Source: Planctomycetota bacterium (GTDB lineage Bacteria; Planctomycetota; J058; JAJDCQ01). From it: a stretch of 42,688 bases of DNA. Under the pieces are notes generated by a model that made no database searches, had not been told where the DNA came from, and worked only from the letters and a program-made list of their open reading frames with translations. Of the stretch, positions 1-7,549 are shown in pieces; the first letter of the stretch is position 1; the number at the start of each line of letters is the position of its first letter. The DNA is taken from contig JAJDCQ010000067.1 in NCBI GenBank assembly GCA_029260755.1, positions 1 to 42,688 on the forward strand, read 5' to 3'. A program made the translations under genes and the position numbers.

Positions 1-67
1 CTATGCCGCGTAGCGGCCATAACTCCCGAAGACGCAAGGCTCGAGCCTCGGTGCAGTCGGCATAATC
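1..67 (+). repeat. terminal sequence of an integrase-type element, copy 1
   Basis: This copy begins CTATGCCGCGTAG (1-13) and ends GTCGGCATAATC (56-67), with exactly 42 nt between. The same two blocks with the same 42-nt gap recur at 270-336, where they directly follow the stop codon of an integrase remnant. The outer ends are inverted with respect to each other (TATGCCG against CGGCATA). I read it as the right-hand end of a tyrosine-recombinase-encoding mobile element. The window starts exactly at the repeat, so the gene it belonged to, if any, lies upstream. Confidence 0.6.
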
Positions 68-122
68 CGGAGGCTGCCATCCTTCCCCACCGGCCCGATC
101 CGCCGAGAAACGAGGAGGACTT

Positions 123-269
123 CACGAAGGCGTCGAGACGACACAGATCTACCTCGAAGCCGATCTGCGCACCAAGGAGAAGGCGCTAGCGCGTGCGGGG
201 CCATTCCCAGCGCGGCCGGGTCGCTACCGACCCACCGACCGGCTCTTGGCCTTCCTCGATGGCCTCTGA
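123..269 (+). pseudogene. 3' fragment of a tyrosine recombinase/integrase
   Basis: Reading frame 129-269 translates to a peptide with the motif HEGVETTQIYLEADL followed by a KEKALAR block, a GRYRPTDRLLAFL block and a TGA stop at 267-269. This is the C-terminal signature of a group of phage-type integrases, including the catalytic-tyrosine segment (TTQIYL). The catalytic core with the Arg-His-Arg residues that should precede it is missing: upstream of about residue HE the frame no longer looks like an integrase, and no start codon with a ribosome site is present. The stop is followed at once by the element's terminal repeat (270-336). It is therefore a truncated, non-functional remnant. Recognition is from family memory of this C-terminus, not from a search. 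Confidence 0.7.
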
Positions 270-336
270 CTATGCCGCGTAGCTTCGCCGCAAAGCCCGG
301 CACGAGAACCAGGGCACCGCCCAAGTCGGCATAATC
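270..336 (+). repeat. terminal sequence of an integrase-type element, copy 2
   Basis: This is the second copy of the 13-bp and 12-bp blocks seen at 1-67, with the same 42-nt spacing. It follows directly on the TGA of the integrase remnant. It runs on into ATAATGCGCCGAC (341-353), which with the GTCGGCATAAT before it forms an imperfect palindrome. Both copies are followed within 30 nt by CTGCCA. Two tandem ends suggest that two related elements inserted side by side, or that one insertion was followed by an internal deletion. Confidence 0.6.
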
Positions 337-353
337 ACGGATAATGCGCCGAC

Positions 354-757
354 TGCCACGCGCTCAAGACGGCGAGGCGGCTTCACATCGAGCGACGGCC
401 CGACGCATCGCTGCGTTTCGAGCGCCCTCCGGGCCACGAGGCGCCGCTGCCGAGCTGGTAGGTGTGTTCGCCGAAACTAGGCGCGCGGAGCGGCTGGAAG
501 AACCGGGCGACCCGCGGGCCTCGCCCGCAGGATCCCCTGGTAATCTTGCGACGCCGCGGGTCGGCGCGCGGCAACACGTTCGACATTCAGCAGTCGGCGC
601 CGAGGGCGCGGTTGGACTTCCCGGCTCCTCGAGCGAACCGATGGCCGCCCGGAGAGAACGAACCGCGTGACCCCGGAGGAGGCTGGGCCGGAATAACTCA
701 CCCCGGCCGACCTCGCGCTGACCCAACGAGCCTCTCGCCGGCGGGGAGCCGTCGAGC
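354..757. other. intergenic, no supported gene
   Basis: About 400 bp between the integrase scar and the first intact gene. Several overlapping open frames exist on both strands, as expected at this GC content. None has a credible start, a ribosome site, a family motif or a codon pattern like its neighbours. The Pro/Arg/Ser-rich translations look like read-through noise. It may be degraded mobile-element DNA. I see no tRNA, hairpin terminator or direct repeat that explains it. Confidence 0.5.
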
Positions 758-1252
758 CTAGTCCGTGGCCCTCTCCACACCGAGCGACGTGAGGGCCTCG
801 AGCGTCTTCATGACGAGCTCGTCTCGATCGCGTCGAAGGGTGAACAGTCTGTAGGAGTCGCGGGGGCGATCAGGCATCCACTCCCCATCGACTCGATAGT
901 GGGCCGTCGCGCCGCGGACGGCGACGGCCGTCCAGCCGTATCGCACGCTGGCCTTCCACGTCGTGCTCCCGTATCGCGCCTCGATCCTGTAGTGCCCGAA
1001 CTCGTCGGATCGACAGACGAAGACGAGCCCGCCTTCGACGAACTCGATCGTCGTCGTGCACTCCGGGTCACTCACGAACGGGTCGTTACGAAAGTGCGCC
1101 TCGGTGTCCGCGGCGGCCTCACGAAGCGCCTGCTCGGCCATCGCACGCGGGATGGCGTTCGAGATCGTTCGGGTCGGCTCGTAGGGCACGGCGGTCCGAC
1201 AGCCCGCGACGGTGGCGAGACCCGCGACGGCCAACGTGATCAACTTACGCAT
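758..1252 (-). CDS. hypothetical lipoprotein
   Basis: Predicted 164-aa protein. The first 18 residues form a lipoprotein signal: MRK, a hydrophobic run and the lipobox TVAGC with the acylated cysteine at 18. It is probably anchored in the envelope. The remainder is a small mixed alpha/beta domain with two Cys residues (in PECTTTIEF and VFVCRSDEF) that could form a disulphide, then aromatic strands and a basic C-terminus. I do not recognise a family. It is the last gene of the clpC unit, 6 bp downstream of the ArsC-family gene, so it is probably co-transcribed. The ATG has only a weak ribosome site, as expected for a promoter-distal gene. Confidence 0.75.
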   Translation of the reverse strand: MRKLITLAVAGLATVAGCRTAVPYEPTRTISNAIPRAMAEQALREAAADTEAHFRNDPFVSDPECTTTIEFVEGGLVFVCRSDEFGHYRIEARYGSTTWKASVRYGWTAVAVRGATAHYRVDGEWMPDRPRDSYRLFTLRRDRDELVMKTLEALTSLGVERATD

Positions 1253-1258
1253 CGTGAG

Positions 1259-1603
1259 CTAGAGCAGCTCCATCACGCTCTCGGGCGGCCGCCCGATGCC
1301 GACCTTCTCATCGACGATCACGATCGGCCGCTCCAGGATGATCGGGTGTTTCCGGATCGCCGCGATCAGCTCGTCGACCGTGCTCTCCTCGTGGAGCCCC
1401 GCCTCGTCGTACGCCTTCTCGTTGTCGCGGACGAGGTCGCCCGTCTTTCCGGGGTAGCGCTCGAAGATCGAGCGCAGGGTCGCCTCGTCGGGCGGCTCCT
1501 TCACGTACTCGACGATGCGAGGCTCGATGCCCTTGTCGCGGAGGAGCTCCAGCGTCTTGCGGCTCTTGCTGCAGCGGGGATTGTGATAGATCGTGATGGG
1601 CAC
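1259..1603 (-). CDS. arsC: ArsC/Spx-fold arsenate reductase family protein
   Basis: 114-aa thioredoxin-fold protein of the ArsC family, which reduces arsenate using glutathione/glutaredoxin. Residues 4-19 carry the family signature ending NPRCSKSRKTLELL, with the catalytic Cys at 11 and Arg at 15. Near the C-terminus ERPIVIV and IGRPPE supply the two conserved arginines. Length matches the family (110-120 aa). I start at GTG 1603, preceded by GAGGAA about 10 nt upstream, because this gives the canonical N-terminus; a longer open frame upstream has no family sequence and runs through the previous gene. No arsenic regulator or pump is adjacent, so the true substrate could be a general oxidised thiol. 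It sits 17 bp after the metallophosphoesterase gene. Confidence 0.88.
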   Translation of the reverse strand: MPITIYHNPRCSKSRKTLELLRDKGIEPRIVEYVKEPPDEATLRSIFERYPGKTGDLVRDNEKAYDEAGLHEESTVDELIAAIRKHPIILERPIVIVDEKVGIGRPPESVMELL

Positions 1604-1620
1604 GGGTTCGCGTTCCTCTT

Positions 1621-2448
1621 CTAGGTCTTCTGGAGTAGCCCAGCCGCCAGCTCTCGGGCCCGCGCCGTCTTGTCGACGCATCGGACCTGCAGCGTTCGCC
1701 GGTCGCGGTCGAGCACCGCGTAGGTCGCCTTGCTCGGGCACATGCCTCCGCGGGGTCGGCTCGGCCGGGCGAGCGAGCCGGCGTCGATCACGGCGCGCTC
1801 GCCGGGGAAGATGGGCAGGCTCACCTCGGGGGTCTTCCCCTTCGGATCGAGGCGGCGCACCCGCGGTCTCGGCTCCTCGCCGGCGGCCGGCGGCTTCACC
1901 GCGTAGATCGCCGGGCGGTGGCTGTGACCGCAGAAGACGAGGTCGGCTCCCTCGTGCTCGATCAGCCGCCACGCGGTGCGCGTGTCGGCGTAGCCCCAGC
2001 CGGGCAGCGCGTGGACGATCGAGATGCGGAGGTCCGGCTCGTCCTCGAACGTGACGCGGATCCGCTCGGGCAGTCCGTTACACCACGCGAGCGCCTCGGG
2101 CTGGAGATGCGGCGTCCGCCCCGGTCCGGGGAGGAAGAGCCGGCCCCCGGCGCTCCACGCCTCGTGGTTTCCGCGCACGCTCGGCACGCCGCTCTCGTGG
2201 AGCCAGCGGCAGAGCATCGAGGACGCGGTCCCGTCGGCGTAGCCGACGTTGTCTCCCGCCGAGACGATCTGCGTCTCCGGGCCGGCCTCGCGAGCGAGGA
2301 CGACGTCGAGGGCGATCAGGTCGCCGTGGGGATCGCCGAGGACGACCAGGCGGCGCTTGTCGGCCGCGAGGACGAGCTCGTCGGTGCGCCCCGCCTGGGT
2401 CTCGCGCCACTCCGCGCCGTCGGGTCCGACCGTGGCGAGCTCACTCAT
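1621..2448 (-). CDS. calcineurin-like metallophosphoesterase
   Basis: 275-aa cytosolic two-metal phosphoesterase. The full set of metal ligands is visible in order: GDPHG (residues 38-42), GDNVGYADGT (65-74), GNHE (93-96), VHALPGWG (about 152-159) and GHSHRP (about 182). The order and spacing match the YfcE/Apa-like branch, often phosphodiesterases or diadenosine-polyphosphate hydrolases. The substrate cannot be read from sequence. The first 30 residues are not conserved-looking. The start overlaps the stop of the preceding lipoprotein gene by 8 bp, a sign of translational coupling. No signal peptide. Confidence 0.85.
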   Translation of the reverse strand: MSELATVGPDGAEWRETQAGRTDELVLAADKRRLVVLGDPHGDLIALDVVLAREAGPETQIVSAGDNVGYADGTASSMLCRWLHESGVPSVRGNHEAWSAGGRLFLPGPGRTPHLQPEALAWCNGLPERIRVTFEDEPDLRISIVHALPGWGYADTRTAWRLIEHEGADLVFCGHSHRPAIYAVKPPAAGEEPRPRVRRLDPKGKTPEVSLPIFPGERAVIDAGSLARPSRPRGGMCPSKATYAVLDRDRRTLQVRCVDKTARARELAAGLLQKT

Positions 2449-3163
2449 CCTCGAGGCGGACCCCGACGATGATCGCCGCCTCGGCGGCGTTCACCTGCTC
2501 GGTGAGCGACGGCCAGCTCTCGATCGCGCCGGCGGGCGCGTCGCCGAGGATCACCGCGCCGAGGACGACCCGCCCTCCGGCCTCGATTCCTTCGAGCTCG
2601 AGCTGCCCTTCGGTGGCCGTCAACCACCGCCCGGCGACCTCGCCGCTTCCCTCGGGCAGCGCCACGCTCCCCTCGGTCGCGGCGCCGCCCGCCTCGATCC
2701 GGAAGCTCCAGGCGTTCCCGTCCGCCCGCTCGAGGCGGAACGTCGCCGTCGTCCGGAGCCGGCCTTCGGGGTCGGCGACCCCATCGACGTAGAGGTTCAG
2801 CGCGTGGAGGGCGTTCTCGTCGTCGACCGCCAGTCGAACGAGTCGGCCATCGGCGGCAGGCCAGAGGACCGAGTCGCCCTCCCGGGCCTGCACGAACGGG
2901 CGGTAGATCGAGCGCTCGCCGCGGTAGACGAGGGCGAAGCTCTCCTCGAACGGTCCGCCGGGTCCGGGGGTCGCCCCTTCGCGGATGACGTGGGTCGCCC
3001 GGAACGTGCCGTCGGCTGGCGGCGGCGGCGCGATCGGGCCGTCGCCGATCCCGCGGCCTCCGGACGGGTCGCTCGGCGGGCCGCCGCTCCCGTCGGGGCA
3101 GCCCGTGACAAGGAGCAACGCGAGGCCGACGGGGACGATGAGCCCGGCGGCTCGGGAGATCAT
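2441..3163 (-). CDS. hypothetical lipoprotein
   Basis: 240-aa predicted lipoprotein. A hydrophobic signal ends in LLVTGC with the lipidated Cys at 22, followed by a Gly/Pro/Ser linker. The mature part looks beta-rich, with alternating charged and hydrophobic strands, and has no catalytic motif I recognise. Its start overlaps the clpC stop by 4 bp (ATGA) and its own stop overlaps the phosphoesterase start by 8 bp, so it is locked into the operon. Envelope location is inferred from the lipobox; function unknown. Confidence 0.8.
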   Translation of the reverse strand: MISRAAGLIVPVGLALLLVTGCPDGSGGPPSDPSGGRGIGDGPIAPPPPADGTFRATHVIREGATPGPGGPFEESFALVYRGERSIYRPFVQAREGDSVLWPAADGRLVRLAVDDENALHALNLYVDGVADPEGRLRTTATFRLERADGNAWSFRIEAGGAATEGSVALPEGSGEVAGRWLTATEGQLELEGIEAGGRVVLGAVILGDAPAGAIESWPSLTEQVNAAEAAIIVGVRLEDE

Positions 3164-5826
3164 GCCTCCGAGCCGCTCCCCGCGAGGGCCGCGGGGGCGT
3201 CGGTCTCGAAGTCGAGGGCGTCGTCGCCGAGAACGACGTGGACCTCGTCGCCCGGCTTCACCGAGCCGACGATCAGACGCTCGGCGAGCGGGTCGAGGAT
3301 CGACTCCTCGATGAGGCGCTTGAGCGGGCGGGCGCCGTTGTCCTTGATCTTGGGGTGCTCGATCAGCCAGCGCTTCGCCTCGAGGGAGACATCGAGGGTC
3401 ACGTCCCGCTGGGCGAGCTTCTCGCGCACCTTGTCGAGCTCGACGTCGACGATCTTGATGAACTGCTCGAGCCCGAGGAACTTGAAGAAGATGATGTGGT
3501 CGATCCGGTTGATGAACTCGGGCCGGAGGTGCTCTTCGAGCTCGCGCGTGATGTCGTCGCGCATGACCGAGCTGATCGTCGAGCTCTCCTCGACGGGACC
3601 GAAGCCGATCTGACCCTGCTGGCGGATCCGGTTCAGGCCGAGGTTCGAGGTGAGGATGATCACCGTGTTCCGGAAGTCGACCGAGCGCCCGACGCCGTCC
3701 TGAAGTCGCCCGTCCTCGAGCACCTGCAGGAGCATGTTCAGGATGTCGGGGTGCGCCTTCTCGATCTCATCGAAGAGGACGACGGCGTAGGGCTTGCGCC
3801 GTACCTTCTCGGTGAGCTGACCACCCTCGCCGAAGCCGACGTAGCCCGGCGGGCTGCCGACGAGGCGCGCGCCGGTCATCTTGTCCATGTACTCGGACAT
3901 GTCGATCTGGATGATCGCGTCGTCCTTGCCGAAGAGCGACTTGGCGAGCGACTTCGCGAGCAGCGTCTTGCCGACGCCGGACGGCCCGACGAAGAGGAAC
4001 GAGCCGATCGGCCTCTTCGGGTTCTTGAGCCCCGAGCGCGCCCGCTGGATCGCCTTGGCGACCGCGTCGACCGCCTCATCCTGACCGATGACCGTCTCGC
4101 TCAGGTCCGCTCCGAGGTGGAGCAGCTTCGTCGCGTCGCCCTCGGCCAGGTTCGTGCTCGGGATCCCGGTCATCGCGCCGACGGTCTCGTAGACGACGTT
4201 CGCGTCGATCTCGCTCGCGAGCTCTGGCCGCTGCTTCCGCCAGTCGGCGATCTTGACCTGGCGATCGTCGTCGAGCCGCTTCATCTGCGCGCGGAGCTTC
4301 TCCATGCTCGCCTCATCCTTGCGGCCGACCGCCTCCTCCTCCTCGCGCTTGAGGCGGGCGAGGCGCTGCTCGATCTCGAGGACCGGCGCCGGCAGCCGCG
4401 TCCGCTTCAGTCGCAGCCGGGCGCCCGCCTCGTCGATCACGTCGAGCGCCTTGTCGGGGAGGAACCGGTTGCTGATGTAGCGAACGGAGAGCTCGATGGC
4501 GAGGTCGATCGCCGCGTCGCCGATCCGAACCCGGTGGTGCGCCTCGTAGCGATCCTTGAGGCCGCGGATGATCCGGCCGGTCATCGACGCGGAAGGCGGC
4601 TCGAGGTCGAGCCGCTGGAAGCGCCGCTCCAGCGCCCCCTCCTTCTCGACGAGGCGCCGGTACTCGTCGTAGGTGGTCGCGCCGATCACCTGGATCTCGC
4701 CGCGCGACAGGGCCGGCTTGAGGATGTTCGCCGCGTCGAGCGTCCCCTGGCTCGCGCCGACGCCGATCAGGGTGTGCATCTCATCGATGAAGAGGATGAT
4801 GTTCTTCACCTTGTAGAGCTCGTCCATCACCTTCTTGAGGCGCTCTTCGAACTCGCCGCGGTACTTGGTGCCGGCGATCAGGCTCGCCAGGTCGAGCGAC
4901 ACGATCCGCTTGGTGAAGAGCTGCGGCGGGACCTCGCAGGCGACGATCCGCTGGGCGAGGCCCTCGGCGAGGGCGGTCTTTCCGACGCCGGGCTCGCCGA
5001 TGATCGCGGGGTTGTTCTTGTTGCGCCGCGTGAGGATCTGGACCATCCGCTCGAGCTCGTTCTCCCGGCCGATGACCGGGTCGAGCTTCTGCTTGCGGGC
5101 GAGCTCGGTCAGGTCGGTCGAGTACTGGTCGAGGAAGCTGCTCTTGCTCTTCTTCTTCTCCTCGGGGAGCTCGTCGTCCTCGTCGACCGGCTTCTTCTTG
5201 CTCCCGCGCCCGCTCCCGCGCTTGCGGAGCTTGTCGCGCTTGCTCTTCGGCTTCGACTCGAGATCGTCGCTGCTCTTGAGCAGCGTCCCGTGCACGCGCG
5301 CGACGCCCTGGCGCAGCCGGAGCTTGTCGAGCTTCGCCTCGAGGAGGAGCAGGGCGGCGACGCCCTCCTCCTCGGCGGCGAGGCCGATCAGGATGTGCTC
5401 GGGGCCGATGAAGTCGAGACCCTCCGTGGCCGCCTCGTCCTGGGCGAGCTCGATGACGCGCTTGCTGTGCGGGGTGAGGGACGGCGCGTCCGAATCGCCT
5501 TCGTCGCTGCTCTCACCGTCCTCGCCGGTCGGGAGCTCCGCATCCGCCGGGGGAGGCTCGGGGTTGTCCGGGAGCGCCTCGGCGACGGCCGTCGCGTCGG
5601 CCTGATCGCCGTCGGTGTCCTGGTCGGCGATGACCGCGCGCACCGTCGCGGTGAGCGCGTCGATGTCGACATCGAGCTCGCGGAGGGCGTCGTGCGCGAT
5701 CGAGTCGCGGACGCTGAGGACGCCGTAGAGGAGGTGCTCGGTCCCGACGTAGCGATAGCTCTGTCGGCGAGCCGCCTCCTGGGCGAGGCGGACGGCCTCC
5801 TTGGCGCTCTCGGTGAAGTTCTCCAT
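3160..5826 (-). CDS. clpC: ClpC-type AAA+ unfoldase
   Basis: 888-aa double-AAA+ chaperone that unfolds substrates and feeds them to ClpP. Two Clp-N repeats lie at about 1-65 and 115-180. D1 has Walker A GEPGVGKT at 277-284 and Walker B ILFIDEMH at 344-351. A short coiled UVR-like stretch near 490-530 is typical of ClpC and too short for the long ClpB middle domain. D2 has Walker A GPSGVGKT at 614-621 and Walker B VVLFDEIEK at 682-690, then an IGFG loop at 740-743 in the place of the ClpP-docking tripeptide. It is longer than the usual 810-850 aa because of an acidic insert at about 68-115 between the N repeats and a Lys/Ser-rich linker at about 185-230. It is the first gene of a five-gene unit. 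No clpP or mcsA/B genes are in the window. Confidence 0.93.
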   Translation of the reverse strand: MENFTESAKEAVRLAQEAARRQSYRYVGTEHLLYGVLSVRDSIAHDALRELDVDIDALTATVRAVIADQDTDGDQADATAVAEALPDNPEPPPADAELPTGEDGESSDEGDSDAPSLTPHSKRVIELAQDEAATEGLDFIGPEHILIGLAAEEEGVAALLLLEAKLDKLRLRQGVARVHGTLLKSSDDLESKPKSKRDKLRKRGSGRGSKKKPVDEDDELPEEKKKSKSSFLDQYSTDLTELARKQKLDPVIGRENELERMVQILTRRNKNNPAIIGEPGVGKTALAEGLAQRIVACEVPPQLFTKRIVSLDLASLIAGTKYRGEFEERLKKVMDELYKVKNIILFIDEMHTLIGVGASQGTLDAANILKPALSRGEIQVIGATTYDEYRRLVEKEGALERRFQRLDLEPPSASMTGRIIRGLKDRYEAHHRVRIGDAAIDLAIELSVRYISNRFLPDKALDVIDEAGARLRLKRTRLPAPVLEIEQRLARLKREEEEAVGRKDEASMEKLRAQMKRLDDDRQVKIADWRKQRPELASEIDANVVYETVGAMTGIPSTNLAEGDATKLLHLGADLSETVIGQDEAVDAVAKAIQRARSGLKNPKRPIGSFLFVGPSGVGKTLLAKSLAKSLFGKDDAIIQIDMSEYMDKMTGARLVGSPPGYVGFGEGGQLTEKVRRKPYAVVLFDEIEKAHPDILNMLLQVLEDGRLQDGVGRSVDFRNTVIILTSNLGLNRIRQQGQIGFGPVEESSTISSVMRDDITRELEEHLRPEFINRIDHIIFFKFLGLEQFIKIVDVELDKVREKLAQRDVTLDVSLEAKRWLIEHPKIKDNGARPLKRLIEESILDPLAERLIVGSVKPGDEVHVVLGDDALDFETDAPAALAGSGSEA

Positions 5827-5861
5827 GGGGTGCCGCTCTCGATCTCTCGGGGCCGCCGGCG

Positions 5862-5889
5862 ATTATAGCAGCGCCCCGACCGGCCGCAA
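5862..5889 (-). promoter_or_regulatory. sigma-70-type promoter of the clpC unit
   Basis: On the minus strand there is TTGCGG (5889-5884), a 16-nt spacer and a consensus TATAAT (5867-5862), about 35 nt before the clpC ATG. This lies in the 177-bp gap between clpC and the divergent thioesterase gene. No CIRCE-type (HrcA) or CtsR heptad repeat is visible, so heat-shock control cannot be argued from sequence. Confidence 0.6.
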
Positions 5890-6003
5890 GAAAGGCGGGA
5901 CGCGGCGGAGCCCCGATTCGAGGCGGCTCTCGCCCGGGCGTCGGCCCGGCGATATGATCGGGCCTCGCCCCCGCTCCGCCCACCTCGAGAGGACGAGACC
6001 GAC

Positions 6004-6405
6004 ATGACCGATCAGCCGGAGTCGAAGGCGCGCCCCGCCGGGGAGCCCGCGATCCGGGTGCTGATGATGCCGCGCGACACCAACGCGCACGGCACGATCT
6101 TCGGCGGCGTGATGCTGAGCTACATCGATCAGGCCGGCGCGATCGAGGCCCGGCACCACACCAAGGGTCGGAGGATCGTCACCGTCGCGATGGACGCGGT
6201 CGAGTTCCACCAGCCCGTCTACGTCGGCGACATCGTGAGCTTCTACACCGACACGATCCGGATCGGGCGCACCTCGATCCGCGTCCGCGTCGTGGCCGAG
6301 GCCGAGCACATGAGCGACGACAGCCGGATCCGCGTCACCGAGGCGGAGCTCACCTTCGTCGCGATCGACGAAGAGGGCCGGCCGACCTCGGTGAAGGGCG
6401 ACTGA
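6004..6405 (+). CDS. YciA-type acyl-CoA thioesterase
   Basis: 133-aa single hot-dog-fold protein that hydrolyses acyl-CoA thioesters. The family block [14 protein letters not shown] followed by [10 protein letters not shown] (about residues 22-48) contains the Asn/Asp and Gly residues of the active-site helix. [13 protein letters not shown] and a C-terminal beta region complete the fold. Length fits YciA and cytosolic acyl-CoA hydrolases (about 130-160 aa). The ATG has a purine-rich ribosome site (GAGAGGACGAG) upstream. It is divergent from clpC and one base upstream of the next gene. It may help recycle CoA, but the substrate range is unknown. Confidence 0.88.
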   Translation: MTDQPESKARPAGEPAIRVLMMPRDTNAHGTIFGGVMLSYIDQAGAIEARHHTKGRRIVTVAMDAVEFHQPVYVGDIVSFYTDTIRIGRTSIRVRVVAEAEHMSDDSRIRVTEAELTFVAIDEEGRPTSVKGD

Positions 6406-6406
6406 G

Positions 6407-6898
6407 GTGGTCCCCGCGGTGGCTCCCCGGCTCCTCCTCGCCCTGGCGGCGATCGGCCTGGTCTCGACGGGCTGCTTCGCCCCGCCTCGGCTGAAGACCG
6501 ACCGGCGCTCCGACGGCGGGCTGACGGTCGCGGTCGGCGATCACGACGGGTCGGTGACGATCACGGCGGGCCGCGGCGTCGGAACGGTCCGTCTCCTCCC
6601 GGGCCGCGAGGAGGACGACGGGACGCGGCTCCTCGCCTGGGAGGGCGCCGGCGCCGACTACACCCTCGTCCTCCTCTTCGATGGTCCGCGCCCGGCGTTC
6701 CGGGCCGTCGACGTCCTCGGGTCGGTCGCCGACCCGTTCGACCGGCCGCGTTTCGCGCTGCGGGGCTCGCCGGCCGCGTTCGAGATCGTCGAGCGGCTCG
6801 GTCCGGGCGAGCCCTGGCGACCCTACCCGACCGCGGCGACGGGGGGCGAGACGAGGCTCAACCTCCACGGGGACGGCTCGTTCAGCTTCGGCCGCTGA
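6407..6898 (+). CDS. hypothetical lipoprotein
   Basis: About 163 aa, beginning at a GTG one base after the thioesterase stop (a second GTG 12 nt later is equally possible). A hydrophobic N-terminus ends in the lipobox VSTGC with Cys 23, so the protein is likely envelope-anchored. The mature part is rich in Gly, Asp and Arg with no motif I recognise. The close spacing argues for co-transcription with the thioesterase. The gene ends at the edge of a large non-coding inverted repeat. Confidence 0.65.
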   Translation: MVPAVAPRLLLALAAIGLVSTGCFAPPRLKTDRRSDGGLTVAVGDHDGSVTITAGRGVGTVRLLPGREEDDGTRLLAWEGAGADYTLVLLFDGPRPAFRAVDVLGSVADPFDRPRFALRGSPAAFEIVERLGPGEPWRPYPTAATGGETRLNLHGDGSFSFGR

Positions 6899-6921
6899 GC
6901 TGCGAATGCGAAGAACGGCCC

Positions 6922-6979
6922 GCTTCGCGGTCGGAGCTGCCGACCGTTGGGCTTCGCGGTCGGAGCCGCCGACCGTTGG
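6922..6979 (+). repeat. two tandem 29-bp repeats, each a hairpin
   Basis: 6922-6950 and 6951-6979 differ at a single position. Each contains the arms CGGTCGG and CCGACCG around a 5-nt loop, so each can fold into a 7-bp hairpin. They lie just after the lipoprotein stop and lead into the inverted repeat at 6969-7540. They could act as a transcript end or processing site for the upstream pair of genes, although no U-run follows. Confidence 0.6.
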
Positions 6980-7540
6980 GCCAAGCGATTGCCGACGGGC
7001 GGTGCCATCGGGTCTGTGGCCTGCTTCGGGGCTCGCGGGTGGGCCGAGCCCTGGCTTCCCGTTCGCCGCTCTTCTGGGTAGCCAGCGCGGGGGTCAGAGC
7101 GCTTCCTGCTGCTTGTCGGAGCGGGGTTGCCGAAGCGAGCTTCCCTCCCAAGCCAGCAGGAAGACGACACTGACCCCCAATGCGGGGCCCGGGGCCGTCT
7201 GCGCGATCCGAGGCGTCGATTGGCGGGGAGGGCGTGGCCTCCGGCGCGATCCGAGGCGTCGACTCTCGAAGCGCACCAGCGGAGATTCGGTTCGGGCGAC
7301 TCTCCGCGGGCCGGCATTGGGGGTCAGTGTCGTCCGGTTGCCGGCTCGGGAGGGGAGCTCGCCTCGGCAACCCCGTGGCGACGAGCGGCAACCGGCGCTC
7401 TGACCCCCGCGCTGGCTACCCCGCAACGTTCCGAACGGGAAACAGCGGCTTGGCCCGCCCGAACCCTCCGAAGCAGGCCGCCCGCCCGCGGGTCTCGCCC
7501 GTCGGCAGTCGCTTCGCAGACGGTTCGGCAACGGCCCCGC
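6969..7540. repeat. large imperfect inverted repeat with two covarying hairpins
   Basis: The left arm (about 6969-7185) and the reverse complement of the right arm (about 7313-7540) align over some 220 bp. They share near-identical blocks such as GTAGCCAGCGCGGGGGTCAG and ACGACACTGACCCCCAATGC. Each arm has an outer 9-bp stem (GGGGGTCAG/CTGACCCCC; in the left arm 7089-7097 with 7170-7178). Each also has an inner 10-bp stem whose sequence differs between arms but pairs perfectly in both: 7102-7111 with 7154-7163, and 7334-7343 with 7386-7395. The centre has a 19-bp direct repeat (7201-7219 and 7243-7261). It fills the gap between convergent genes. REP/RAYT-type mobile repeats are the closest known class; that link is inference. 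Confidence 0.75.
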
Positions 7541-7549
7541 TGGGTGAGC

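Noticed and set aside
345..757. Small frames on both strands between the integrase scar and the first lipoprotein gene
   Set aside because: Several mutually overlapping frames of similar length and composition, none with a start signal or motif.
1259..1972. A longer 237-codon version of the ArsC-family gene
   Set aside because: The extra N-terminal part is an out-of-frame reading of the phosphoesterase gene; the family N-terminus and ribosome site are at 1603.
3238..5868. An 876-codon open frame on the plus strand opposite clpC
   Set aside because: It is the mirror of a GC-rich clpC. Its translation is an Asp/Glu/Leu/Arg/Val-rich shadow with no motif, while clpC on the other strand is unmistakable.
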